Source: Gracilimonas sediminicola
Lineage (GTDB): Bacteria; Bacteroidota; Rhodothermia; Balneolales; Balneolaceae
Reading direction: 5' to 3'
DNA: 64,000 nucleotides
NCBI RefSeq assembly: GCF_024320785.1
Contig: NZ_JANDBC010000002.1
Coordinates: 124,001 to 188,000 of the forward strand
The notes below the pieces were generated by a model. It was given only the letters and a program-made list of their open reading frames with translations. It ran no database searches and was not told the DNA's origin. Position 1 is the first letter of the stretch; every line of letters starts with the position of its first letter. Shown one piece after another: positions 8,356 through 17,342 of this stretch. Made by a program: the position numbers and the translations under genes.

Positions 8356-9372
8356 TTAGTTCTCAATTTCGGCGCGGTAAAGGCTATCCTGCCTTTGCTC
8401 CAGTTGTTGTCTGGTCTGTATTCTTTCTCTTTCCACGGTATCCTCAGGCTCAAGCTGATGCTCCCATTCGTACTCCACGGGATACCACTTCAAAATGTCT
8501 TTATTACCAAGTTCAAACACCGTATATCCGGGTTTAAATCCTAACCAGTTTCCACCCCACCATGCGGCAGAAGCAGACTGAGACGTTGTGTACCACACAT
8601 CATTAAATCTAAAATCCTCGTTGATATGAGTATGTCCCTGAAGCAACATTTTTACATTATGCCTCTCTAAAACATACCGCAGATCAATATTATCCTGCAA
8701 GATGAAAGGACTCATGGCCATCATCTCAAAATCGCTGTTGATTTGCCCTTTATGAGAAAAAGCAGGCATATGCGAAACAAGAATAGCCGGCATGTCTTTA
8801 TGATCGCCAAGGTCGTGGCGGAGCCAGTCCATTTGTTCTTCCCCGATCATGGGTTTATAGGCCGGGCCGTTCTCCCCTTCAAACTCAAAAATGGAATTCA
8901 ACACTACAAAGTGCCAACCTTTATGATTAAAGCTGTAGTAATCTTTCTCCATCCCCAGCTCCTCCATAATCATTTTCCGGCCTATGCCTGGATGATCTTT
9001 CGGAACTTTTCGTCGGGAAGAAAGCCCGAGCACATCATGGTTTCCAAGGCAATGATAATAAGGTACATTAAGCTCTTCCGTGATACTTCGATAAAGTCGT
9101 ATAGATTCCTGATAAGTCTCAAGTTCGGTGTACAAACCGTCAAACACCATATCTCCGCCCATCAACACTAAATCAGGGGCAGGATCAAGCGCATTAATGG
9201 ATTGGATACACTTTTTATATCCCTCATGTCCTTGCCTGCGAGAGGTGACGTGCTGGTCGGTCAGGTGGACAATTCGAAAGCTTTCTTCATCGGAATGTTT
9301 ACCGTTGAACAAAGTGCCCATTCCCAGGGCACTCAGTCCTACGTTTTTTAAGAAAGATCTGCGGGTGGTCAT
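8356..9372 (-). CDS. Tat-exported metallophosphoesterase (calcineurin-like)
   Basis: A 338-residue phosphoesterase with a twin-arginine signal (TRRSFLKN at 3-10, then a hydrophobic stretch), so it is exported folded. All metal-site motifs are present: TDQH 38-41, GGD 72-74, GNHD 110-113, SHMP 200-203 and GHTH 246-249. It follows the GHL10 gene with a one-base overlap (TAATG), which suggests translational coupling and joint function. Members act as phosphodiesterases or phosphatases on nucleotides, lipids or sugar phosphates; nothing here fixes the substrate. Tat export with metal cofactor loading in the cytosol is plausible. Confidence 0.88.
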   Translation of the reverse strand: MTTRRSFLKNVGLSALGMGTLFNGKHSDEESFRIVHLTDQHVTSRRQGHEGYKKCIQSINALDPAPDLVLMGGDMVFDGLYTELETYQESIRLYRSITEELNVPYYHCLGNHDVLGLSSRRKVPKDHPGIGRKMIMEELGMEKDYYSFNHKGWHFVVLNSIFEFEGENGPAYKPMIGEEQMDWLRHDLGDHKDMPAILVSHMPAFSHKGQINSDFEMMAMSPFILQDNIDLRYVLERHNVKMLLQGHTHINEDFRFNDVWYTTSQSASAAWWGGNWLGFKPGYTVFELGNKDILKWYPVEYEWEHQLEPEDTVERERIQTRQQLEQRQDSLYRAEIEN

Positions 9373-11372
9373 TATTTAATCAGCGTCATTTTTCGGGTCA
9401 GGGAAACATCACCCATGTTAAGCTGATAGATATAAATGCCTGACGACAATTCGGAGGCATCAAAATTAACGGTATGTTCTCCGGCCGTCATATTTCGGCT
9501 GACCAGCTCGGTAACCTGCCTGCCAAGCATGTCAAAAACTTTCAACGTGGTGAAGCCACTATTGGGCAAATCGAAGGTAATTCGCGTTACCGGGTTAAAA
9601 GGATTCGGATAGTTTTGAGACAGGGAAATTTGCTCCGGTGTCTCCTCAACCTCCTCGTTTGAAACCACGATTCCACCTTCGGCAGCGGCTGTAGGTTCAC
9701 TTTCTACATTGTTTCGGCTCACAGCTGTAACAAAGTACCAGTGACTTTCTTCGGATGGAGGAGCGATATCGGTATATGACGTCTCCCCGGTTACGGCAAC
9801 CAGGTTATAAGGGCTTTCCATCTCTTCAACAGTATTTGGAGACGAACCGGCATCTACCCGGTAAACCGCATATTTAATCAGCGTGTCAACATGACCGGTA
9901 GCAGATGCTTTAGTCTGCATGTCAACTTCCGGCTTATCCCAGCTCAGCTCAAATACATATTCCTTTTCGGAATCCCGGTTTACCACCAAGTTTTGAGGGC
10001 TGTTCGGGGCCGTTGTATCTTTCCAGGCCATGGTGGGCTGCAGGGCTGCATACTTGTAGAAGTTCGTTTTCAGGGAATCCGCAAATCCTTTGGAAGAATA
10101 GGTGGTAATGTTGCTGGATCTGAAAAACACACTTCCGCTTATGTTTTCATTATTCCTGTTATGGCGAATTTGACGGGGTATTTCATCGGCATCAAACAAG
10201 GTATTGGAAAAGGTACTGCTGCTGGAACGATAAAGTCCATGCCCCGGATAGATATGGCGATCATTAGCCACGGCCTGTTCCGCCCACCAGTCTGCAAGCT
10301 TGCCATAATCCTGGGCCGTCCCGAATCGGGTAAATGCCCAGTACAACTGAGGGGTTATATAATCAATTGTTCGTTGTTCCAGCCATGCGATACCATCACC
10401 GTAGATTACGCTGTAGGCATCCATACCACTCGTGCCCTGAGGTATTCCGCTTTTCCAAATTCCAAAGGGACTGATACCGAATTTAACCCAGGGTTTTACC
10501 ACCTGGATGCTGTCATGGAGCATTTCCACAAAGAGATCGATGTTATTCCTTCTCCAGTCGTCTTTGTCATCAAAGCCCCGCGGGTATTGGGCGAATGTAC
10601 TATCATCAAGAGCTTCATTTTTATTTGAACTGCCCATGTGATTGGGAGGATATGGATAGAAATAATCGTCAAAGTGGATTCCATCCACATCGTAGCGGTT
10701 TACTACATCCATCACCACTTTTACATTGTATTCCATTACCTCCGGCAGGCCGGGATTCATAATGGCAATTTTGTCATTCATTACAAACAGCCACTCCGGA
10801 TGCTTATTTGCTACATGCAGAGAATCGCGTGCGGTAGTTCCGGGAAGCTTATTTTTTGAGTTCGCATCGTAGTATCTGCCGAGAATAGGTTTCAGGCTTT
10901 CGTCGATGTTTTCATTGTTGAAAATCTTTTGTGAGAAATCATCAGGAATTGTACGCATCGCGCGGTAAGGGTTCAGCCATGCATGAAGCTCCATTCCTCT
11001 TTTATGAGCTTCTTCAATTACAAATTCTAAAGGATCCCAATATGGATCCGGAGCAACGCCTTCTTCTCCTGTCAAATACTTCGACCATGGTTCAGTATCT
11101 GAATCATACAGAGCGTCTCCTTCAGTTCTTATCTGAAAATACAAGGTGTTTATTCCCGCTGCTTTAAGGTCATCCAGGCGGTCAGTCAAACTTTCTTTTT
11201 GAAAACGTACGGGTAGATTTCCTGAGGCGGGCCAATCCAGGTTTATTACCGTTGCCATCCATGTGGCTCTGAATTCTTTTTTAGGGGGCTCATTTTGTTG
11301 AGCAAGCGTACTGCCGGCAAGTAAACTTACAATTAGCAGTAGTATTGATTTTTTAAACGACATGATATTCAT
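9372..11372 (-). CDS. GHL10 family glycoside hydrolase with Fn3-like and type IX sorting domains
   Basis: A 666-residue exported protein. Signal peptide 1-24; the start could also be Met4 (11363). A GHL10/DUF187 TIM-barrel domain runs from about 30 to 360 and begins with FRATWMATVINLDWP, with WLNPYRAM and VDGIHFDDYFYPYP as further family motifs. A fibronectin III-like part (about 455-560) and a sorting domain at 587-666 (NYPNPFNPVT to MTLIK) follow. GHL10 proteins are predicted glycosidases, often encoded near cell-wall or glycan genes; substrate is not established. It begins just downstream of a terminator, so it probably has its own promoter near 11.37-11.4 kb, and it is coupled to the metallophosphoesterase. 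Confidence 0.88.
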   Translation of the reverse strand: MNIMSFKKSILLLIVSLLAGSTLAQQNEPPKKEFRATWMATVINLDWPASGNLPVRFQKESLTDRLDDLKAAGINTLYFQIRTEGDALYDSDTEPWSKYLTGEEGVAPDPYWDPLEFVIEEAHKRGMELHAWLNPYRAMRTIPDDFSQKIFNNENIDESLKPILGRYYDANSKNKLPGTTARDSLHVANKHPEWLFVMNDKIAIMNPGLPEVMEYNVKVVMDVVNRYDVDGIHFDDYFYPYPPNHMGSSNKNEALDDSTFAQYPRGFDDKDDWRRNNIDLFVEMLHDSIQVVKPWVKFGISPFGIWKSGIPQGTSGMDAYSVIYGDGIAWLEQRTIDYITPQLYWAFTRFGTAQDYGKLADWWAEQAVANDRHIYPGHGLYRSSSSTFSNTLFDADEIPRQIRHNRNNENISGSVFFRSSNITTYSSKGFADSLKTNFYKYAALQPTMAWKDTTAPNSPQNLVVNRDSEKEYVFELSWDKPEVDMQTKASATGHVDTLIKYAVYRVDAGSSPNTVEEMESPYNLVAVTGETSYTDIAPPSEESHWYFVTAVSRNNVESEPTAAAEGGIVVSNEEVEETPEQISLSQNYPNPFNPVTRITFDLPNSGFTTLKVFDMLGRQVTELVSRNMTAGEHTVNFDASELSSGIYIYQLNMGDVSLTRKMTLIK

Positions 11373-11385
11373 TTTTCATAGGTGT

Positions 11386-11413
11386 AAAAAAAAAGGCAGC
11401 ACAAGGCTGCCTT
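11386..11413 (-). terminator. Rho-independent terminator of the TonB-receptor operon
   Basis: In minus-strand direction: stem AAGGCAGC, loop CTTGT, stem GCTGCCTT, then a run of T. Eight perfect base pairs followed by a T tract, about 20 bp after the stop codon of the sorting-domain propeller gene. It separates that operon from the GHL10 gene. Confidence 0.9.
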
Positions 11414-11431
11414 TTATCGGCTTATTGCCTG

Positions 11432-12826
11432 TTACTTAATCAGAGTCATTTTGTTCGTTAGTCGAACGCCATTAGCCTGCAGCGAATAAATGTAAACGCC
11501 GGAAGACAGGTTAGAAGCATCGAAAGAAACTACGTGCTCTCCTGCATTCATTCGGGTATTTACAAGAGTTGCCACTTCACGACCTGTCATGTCATATACT
11601 TTCAGAGTTACAGGACCTGCCTGGTTGATCGTATATTCAATGTTAGTCGTTGGGTTAAATGGATTCGGATAGTTCTGGCTTAAGCTATAGCCTTCCGGAA
11701 TCTCATTCTTGTTCTCATCTTCGTTAGAAGTATAAACCTGATCGGTGGTAAACTTCTGAAGATCCACATCTGTTTCACCAGCACTGAATGAACCAATGTA
11801 TGCAATGGTACCATCAGGCGAGAAGTCAAGAGCACGAGGACGTGCGTTGTCATAACCGGATGTTACATCAGCACCAGCTGCCCATTGGATACTGTCCAAT
11901 CTTGTTTCGTCAGAACCCAATGTAGAATAGTCAAAGGCATACCAGGTTTGTGGTTGAATACCTTCAGCTGGTACATCATTCAATGAACCTGAACCAATCC
12001 ACAGGTTATAGGTTTGTGGATGTAGATCGAAGCTTTCCGCTTTATAACCTCTTAAAACAGTATCTGGTACAGCACCAAAGCTACTGAATTCGTCGGGACG
12101 TGAGTATTCCAGCACAGCACCTAAGGTATATCCAGCCCACCAGACTTTGTTTCCATCAGGGGAAACCTGGAAGTCACGTGAAAAGCTTGAAGTAAGAGTT
12201 ATGATCTCTTCAGGATTCTCGAGATTAGGATCGTACTTAACGATAGGAGCATCTGTTGCTACTACAGCAGAAACGTAAACATTACCATCACGGTCAGTAG
12301 AAGCTTCTGTAAGTGAACCAATTTCTGGAGCAACTTTAGCTAATACTTTACCATCTGAGTTCAGTTTGAATAATACGTTCCACTGAGAAATAATGATATT
12401 ACCATCATAATCAGCTTCAATACCTCGACCGGATCGGGTATCATATCCTCCCGCTCCATCGTTTAATGAAGGATCCCAGTATCTACCCAGGGTATCGTTA
12501 GGTGTTTCTCCATCTTCCCATTCTAATACGGTAAGTGGCGAGAAATCAGCAGGTGTACCATCCGCATTGTAAACGTAAATGGCACGGGTACTTAATGTAT
12601 CTGGCACCCCGTCATCCCCGAGATCTCTGTTAACAACTATAGTTTCAGTCGAATAAAATGACTGAACCCAAACTTTGCCTTCATTATCTACGGCTACACC
12701 ATGTACCTCGAAGAAGAGATCATCTCCATCAGGGACAAATGTTGTGTCCTGCGTCCACTGTGCAAAAGCCAATGCCGGTAACAGCATAAAACTTAGCACC
12801 ATTAATAGTTTATTCGTTTTCATCAT
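11432..12826 (-). CDS. Secreted beta-propeller protein with type IX sorting domain
   Basis: A 464-residue exported protein: signal peptide 1-22 (ending ALAFA), then repeated segments such as VHGVAVDNEGKVWVQ, GIEADYDGNIIISQ, ASTDRDGNVYVSA and FQVSPDGNKVWWAG, the pattern of an NHL/SMP-30-like propeller, and a sorting domain at 385-464 (NYPNPFNPTT to KMTLIK). It is the last gene before the terminator. Codons look strongly regular compared with neighbours, which may mean high expression (impression only). Function is unknown; a surface-attached or released binding protein serving the upstream TonB receptor is an inference from the operon. Confidence 0.85.
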   Translation of the reverse strand: MMKTNKLLMVLSFMLLPALAFAQWTQDTTFVPDGDDLFFEVHGVAVDNEGKVWVQSFYSTETIVVNRDLGDDGVPDTLSTRAIYVYNADGTPADFSPLTVLEWEDGETPNDTLGRYWDPSLNDGAGGYDTRSGRGIEADYDGNIIISQWNVLFKLNSDGKVLAKVAPEIGSLTEASTDRDGNVYVSAVVATDAPIVKYDPNLENPEEIITLTSSFSRDFQVSPDGNKVWWAGYTLGAVLEYSRPDEFSSFGAVPDTVLRGYKAESFDLHPQTYNLWIGSGSLNDVPAEGIQPQTWYAFDYSTLGSDETRLDSIQWAAGADVTSGYDNARPRALDFSPDGTIAYIGSFSAGETDVDLQKFTTDQVYTSNEDENKNEIPEGYSLSQNYPNPFNPTTNIEYTINQAGPVTLKVYDMTGREVATLVNTRMNAGEHVVSFDASNLSSGVYIYSLQANGVRLTNKMTLIK

Positions 12827-12890
12827 ATATCTCCTTTGTATCTTTTTATCGATAGGTCTTATTAGGTTATTGTTTTGGTTATCGTTTTAG

Positions 12891-14165
12891 TTAAAATCCG
12901 AAAATCCCGGCTCTTCTTCGGTCATTCATATCCAGGAAGTTAATGCTGTTTTCATCTCCACGAACCGTTACTACAGCAAATTCATCATCCCTCCAGGTTA
13001 TGCTTGTGGCACCGGGCTTTAGCATTCCTTCGTAGAAAGCTTCATGTCGCCCATCAGGGAATACCCTTACCATACTTGGCTTCGATACATCATTTATTTC
13101 TCTACCCGTTGTTATAATTAATTCACCATTCGAAGCAAATATCATATCTGAAACAGAACCTCCGTAATGCTGTCCGTAGTCAAAATAGAGACCTCCCTGT
13201 GTCAGGTTTCCTCCTCCATCAATGGTAAATTTCCAAACTTTTTGTCCGCCATCAATTTCTCCACCTACAAATAGCTCGTTGTTATTGCTATAAAATGCAA
13301 CCGAAGACAGCGCTCCTGCAAAGGGAGTCTTGGACTCATTTTTATTAGCCGTGTTGAATCTGTGAATTTGATCACTGTCTGCTCCTACAACCCACAGGTA
13401 CCCGTTGTTATCAAATACAATATCACGAATCTTTAGGTTACCGGACGAAGAAGCCGCCCAAACACCTTCCTGCAGGTCATCACCGAATGTTTTACTGAAA
13501 ATAGCTCTCAGGTTCTGCTGAGCCATAAATAAATCACCATTCGGCCCCACTTCCATCGTGCTGTAAGCAGTAAAGCGCATACTACTGTCAGCCGGATAGG
13601 GGTTATCATTGTCATCTAACTCTGTTGGATACCTGGTCATATCAGTAGTAACAGTTCCATCGGGAGAAATTCTCGTGTACCTGATAATCCCATTCGTGTT
13701 AATAATGGTATATATATTGTTCTGAGCGTCAACTGCTACGGGAGATGTTGGCGTGTTGCTGTCATCAACCCCCGGATATAAACCAAAGGGCTGGAACAGA
13801 TCATATTGATACGCTTCGCTAAAAAATTCTGCTCCACGCACACCTACTCGAACATCCAAATCATCACCCCAAATAGTGCCCGGGCGAACCACCAATCGTG
13901 TTTTAGTCGCGCTTTTAACCACTCCTGCAGAACCGCCAAAGTTGATTACTACACTATCAACATCGGTTGCAAAATTTTCGCCTGTCACTATTACCGAATC
14001 TACCCCGGCCAGATATCCGTCCTCTGGGGTAATATTGGTTACAACGGGATTGGGTCGGGAAGGCTCATAGCCCGGATCGTACACACTATTGCCTTCTTTA
14101 CAGGAGATCAATCCGGTAGCTAAAACTGCTAATAATACGAGATGATTTATTTTTCTGAACTTCAT
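12891..14165 (-). CDS. IPT/TIG lipoprotein with NHL-like propeller
   Basis: Outer-membrane or surface lipoprotein. I prefer the ATG at 14165 because it gives a proper lipoprotein signal, MKFRKINHLVLLAVLATG followed by the lipobox LISC; an ATG at 14180, abutting the previous stop, would add five residues. After the lipid Cys comes an IPT/TIG domain (VTNITPEDGYLAGVDSVIV), then propeller-type repeats with Asp-Gly turns (SPDGTVTTDM, DNNGYLWVVGADSD, SNGELIITTG). The arrangement resembles surface glycan-binding lipoproteins of SusE/F or SGBP type in build, not in sequence. It sits between the PorV-like gene and the secreted propeller gene. Confidence 0.82.
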   Translation of the reverse strand: MKFRKINHLVLLAVLATGLISCKEGNSVYDPGYEPSRPNPVVTNITPEDGYLAGVDSVIVTGENFATDVDSVVINFGGSAGVVKSATKTRLVVRPGTIWGDDLDVRVGVRGAEFFSEAYQYDLFQPFGLYPGVDDSNTPTSPVAVDAQNNIYTIINTNGIIRYTRISPDGTVTTDMTRYPTELDDNDNPYPADSSMRFTAYSTMEVGPNGDLFMAQQNLRAIFSKTFGDDLQEGVWAASSSGNLKIRDIVFDNNGYLWVVGADSDQIHRFNTANKNESKTPFAGALSSVAFYSNNNELFVGGEIDGGQKVWKFTIDGGGNLTQGGLYFDYGQHYGGSVSDMIFASNGELIITTGREINDVSKPSMVRVFPDGRHEAFYEGMLKPGATSITWRDDEFAVVTVRGDENSINFLDMNDRRRAGIFGF

Positions 14166-14180
14166 GCTTACTAATGTCAT

Positions 14181-15185
14181 TTAAAATCCTATTTGAGCAC
14201 TAAACCTGTTTACCTCTCCAAAAACACCGAACTGAGTATATGAGTAATCAACACTCAGCACTAATGGACCGATAGGCTGTTTGATACCGGCACCGAAAGT
14301 AAGCTGCTCTTCATCTTTCGGGAAACCATATCCTCCGCGAAGTACGAACCGATCAATAAACGTGTATTCCAGACCGAACAGAAGTTGTTCATCATAGTCT
14401 CTGGGGCGATTCGCATCTATACTTACCAATAATGAATGAACATCCGGGTCAAGATTCGTCAAGTCCAGCACATCCATGGAAACCCCAATCTTAAACGTAA
14501 GCGGAAGCTCAGCTCCTTCATCATCATAACTTACTTCCGGAGAGAAATTCCTAAGCGCCATTCCAAAATTCAAACTTCTGAACCCTGTTTTATAGAGCAC
14601 TCCGAAATCCAGCACCCCGGTTCCCGCCGAAAATGATTGGGTCTCGTAGTTCCCTGCCCCATCCGTGCTAATTGCAGCACTTCCTAAGTTTTGATTACTG
14701 TATCTGAAGTTTGCACCAACTGAAAACTGGTCGGTCACCGCATTTGCATAAGAAAGGCCTACCGCAAAGGCTGTTGGATTGATGGTTCCAAGGTCAATAT
14801 AGCCCTGCTCGTTGTCGGCTCTTGCCGTGGATAGGATGTCTCCGTAATCCACCGAAATAGCGTTTAACCCTATAACCCCGAATTTACCATCGGCCGGCTG
14901 ATAAACCAGCGTGGCTGAATTGTGGTTGATGTCCGCTATCCATTGCACAGCCCCTACGCTTGCGGTGTACGTACCGTTTATATAGGCCATGGTTGCCGGG
15001 TTGTATAAGGCAGAGTAGGCTCCCATTTCAACCGAAGTAACGGCTCCGGATAGGGCAGAAGCTCTGGCAGAGGGCGATACACTTAAGAATTTCATACTTG
15101 TTTGCGCTCTTTTCTTTTGCCCGTATATATCTGAGGTACAAAGAAGCGCTAAAATACAGAGGAATATTGCTTTGGTTAATCTCAC
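14181..15185 (-). CDS. PorV/PorQ-family outer-membrane barrel protein
   Basis: A 334-residue outer-membrane beta-barrel with a signal peptide (1-22, ending SDIYG). The hallmark of PorV/PorQ-like proteins is present near the N-terminus: FLSVSPSARASALSGA, then AYSALYNPATMAYI, followed by alternating hydrophobic strands and a C-terminal aromatic residue (FSAQIGF). PorV is the shuttle that carries cargo of the type IX secretion system; relatives with one per operon are thought to serve a dedicated cargo. Downstream genes include a protein with the matching sorting domain. A dedicated cargo handler is an inference. Confidence 0.85.
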   Translation of the reverse strand: MRLTKAIFLCILALLCTSDIYGQKKRAQTSMKFLSVSPSARASALSGAVTSVEMGAYSALYNPATMAYINGTYTASVGAVQWIADINHNSATLVYQPADGKFGVIGLNAISVDYGDILSTARADNEQGYIDLGTINPTAFAVGLSYANAVTDQFSVGANFRYSNQNLGSAAISTDGAGNYETQSFSAGTGVLDFGVLYKTGFRSLNFGMALRNFSPEVSYDDEGAELPLTFKIGVSMDVLDLTNLDPDVHSLLVSIDANRPRDYDEQLLFGLEYTFIDRFVLRGGYGFPKDEEQLTFGAGIKQPIGPLVLSVDYSYTQFGVFGEVNRFSAQIGF

Positions 15186-15193
15186 TTTTACAC

Positions 15194-17311
15194 CTATAGT
15201 ATGATTACAATTTTTCTTGTAGCTACTCTGCCGAATTCATCACTGTTGGGATCTTCGTTGATAATTCGGGCAATGTAAATGCCACTGGCTACTCTTTGAC
15301 GGTAGTCGGTCTTTACATCCCAGTAAATGTCACCGCTGCCATTTGTGTTAGTCAAAGTCCTTATTTTTTCTCCCAGCTCGGTGTAGATTTCAATAGTACA
15401 GACACTCGGTACCTCAAAAAAGGCAACCCGGTCTTCACTGGCTACACTTCCAAATTTCAATTCAACGGGGGAATTGGCCCGATACGGGTTCGGAACTACT
15501 CGTATATCTGCCATCGCTTCACCGGCAGGTCGCAGCAAGCGCGCAGGGTCGTAGCTTTGCATGTAGTATCGGTTACTGACCAACTCTGTATTCGTTGGCG
15601 TTTGCCCGGTTCCATCGTTGTTCACGTTGCCGACACTTACTATATAGTAGTAGTAGTCGAGCCCGCGAATAGGGGGATCCAATAAATATTCAGGTCCGCG
15701 ATCCACATCCCCGTCTTTAATAAAATTCTCACTCGGATCAGCTTCATACAACAGCCGGTATGTACTGTCTAACCGGCCGGAAGCACGGTAAATTCTAAAT
15801 CCTGATAGGTTCGATGTATTTCCGGTGTATTCCCATTCCAGGTCAATTCCGTTACCTGCAGAGGTTACCGTAAATATACTTGGAGGCTCAGGCGCTTCGG
15901 GGATGGCATATCCGGATTCGTAATTCGCAATGGCCCGTTCAAATGTTTGAAACAAAGAGTCTCTTCCCTGGAAAACCACCCTGTTCTTTTCTTCAGCTGT
16001 GATATCGCCTCTCTTAAAAGCGGCACCTGTTTCATTGGCTACCTCCCGTGAAATACCTGATGAGGCTTCAGCTATGACGATAGTCACACTGTCTCCGAAT
16101 GCAATGTCATAAGGTCCATATCCATAGGTATAAGCCTGCCCTCCACCTTCACCCAAAGAAGGATCGTTTGAAGGGTTCACAAAACCATCAAAACCACTTG
16201 GCTCTACCACGTAGGCATGTCGGGGTGAAACCCTGCCACGATTCATCATCTCGTACTCATCTTCCATTTTAGTAACGTTAAAAGCATCGTTGTTACTGTA
16301 TAATGGATCATCATTATGCTCATACGACATGGTAAAAGGCTGACCTGGATCATCGGTAGGATCCGTTGAGGAGGCATCCGCATGCAGCGTTACGGTTCCT
16401 ACAAAGTGATAGGCTGCCAGCCTTCCTGTGGTATCATCGGCTGATAAATAACCACCGGTGGTATTTGGTACAAAAATCGGGGCTCCGATATTGTCATAAT
16501 TTGGATTGGCAAAACTTGGGAAATAGCCATGCCATGCAAAAGAAGCCCTGAAGTCTTCCGGTTCACCGGGTCGGGCACCGTCCCCTCGCTGATCATTCAT
16601 GGTATTAATACCCCAGCCTGTTGCGTTACCGATGGTATATCGGGAAGCTTTAACCGGTGCCATTCGGTTCAGAAAGTAGGGTACAAAACCTGTGATATCC
16701 TGCCCCTGCATTTCAATCTCAGGGTCATCATCAGTGTTGCCTGTGTTTACAAAGGTATATTCAATAATGTGATAGTTATCGTGGTACTGCTGGCTAAACT
16801 GCTTGATGGTTCTTTTTACCGTAACACCAATCAGGGTGTTTGTAACCACGCGTATTTCACGGTCAGCTTCCAGGTTTGGATCTATACGATCGTTTTGTAC
16901 ACTTTTTGAAAATGAATCCAAACCATCTACAGTAACTGATGGTGGCTGAAACTTACTTACCGTTTCCATGCTCACAGGGTAAAATTCTCCAAGCCCGGTT
17001 ACACGAGGGCCCACATGGACTACCCGGCTGCTGAAGGTAGTTCCGTTTTCGTCCGTATAGTCTGTTACTCCAAGCCAAAGTGCTTTCATGGCCTGGGCAT
17101 CCTGACCTCTGTAAATAGCAGGCCATTGCCATCCGCCCTGCTGTTCCTTGATAAAGCCTTCTTCAATTTCAGAGCCAATACTGGAATAAAAATTGTGAAA
17201 AGACCCCGCCGATAACCATCTGTTTTCTACTTGCGAATAGGCATTAGCAGACAACCCAAAGGCTATTAGTAGCGAAGCACAGATACTCTTATACAAATTC
17301 TTTCTACTCAT
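15194..17311 (-). CDS. 705-residue exported protein of unknown function (paralogue 1)
   Basis: A signal peptide (1-26, ending SANAYS) leads into a large conserved region beginning WLSAGSFHNFYSSIGSE and including QFSQQYHDNYHIIEYTF, NATGWGINTM, FAWHGYFP and FQGRDSLFQTFERA. Residues about 495-590 look like a fibronectin III-type domain. The C-terminus has VVPNPYRANSPVELKF and ends RKIVIIL: related to, but not, the usual NYPNPFNP sorting domain. A paralogue at 25608-27719 shares the first 480 residues closely. It follows the TonB receptor and precedes the PorV-like gene, each with short gaps. I know of no assigned function; a receptor partner replacing SusD, or a secreted surface protein, is possible. 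Confidence 0.85.
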   Translation of the reverse strand: MSRKNLYKSICASLLIAFGLSANAYSQVENRWLSAGSFHNFYSSIGSEIEEGFIKEQQGGWQWPAIYRGQDAQAMKALWLGVTDYTDENGTTFSSRVVHVGPRVTGLGEFYPVSMETVSKFQPPSVTVDGLDSFSKSVQNDRIDPNLEADREIRVVTNTLIGVTVKRTIKQFSQQYHDNYHIIEYTFVNTGNTDDDPEIEMQGQDITGFVPYFLNRMAPVKASRYTIGNATGWGINTMNDQRGDGARPGEPEDFRASFAWHGYFPSFANPNYDNIGAPIFVPNTTGGYLSADDTTGRLAAYHFVGTVTLHADASSTDPTDDPGQPFTMSYEHNDDPLYSNNDAFNVTKMEDEYEMMNRGRVSPRHAYVVEPSGFDGFVNPSNDPSLGEGGGQAYTYGYGPYDIAFGDSVTIVIAEASSGISREVANETGAAFKRGDITAEEKNRVVFQGRDSLFQTFERAIANYESGYAIPEAPEPPSIFTVTSAGNGIDLEWEYTGNTSNLSGFRIYRASGRLDSTYRLLYEADPSENFIKDGDVDRGPEYLLDPPIRGLDYYYYIVSVGNVNNDGTGQTPTNTELVSNRYYMQSYDPARLLRPAGEAMADIRVVPNPYRANSPVELKFGSVASEDRVAFFEVPSVCTIEIYTELGEKIRTLTNTNGSGDIYWDVKTDYRQRVASGIYIARIINEDPNSDEFGRVATRKIVIIL

Positions 17312-17342
17312 TACGCTTGTTTAATTATTACTGCTCTGTTAT

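Noticed and set aside
9891-10628. A 245-codon frame opposite the GHL10 gene
   Set aside because: Antisense shadow of a gene with clear domain order and sorting domain.
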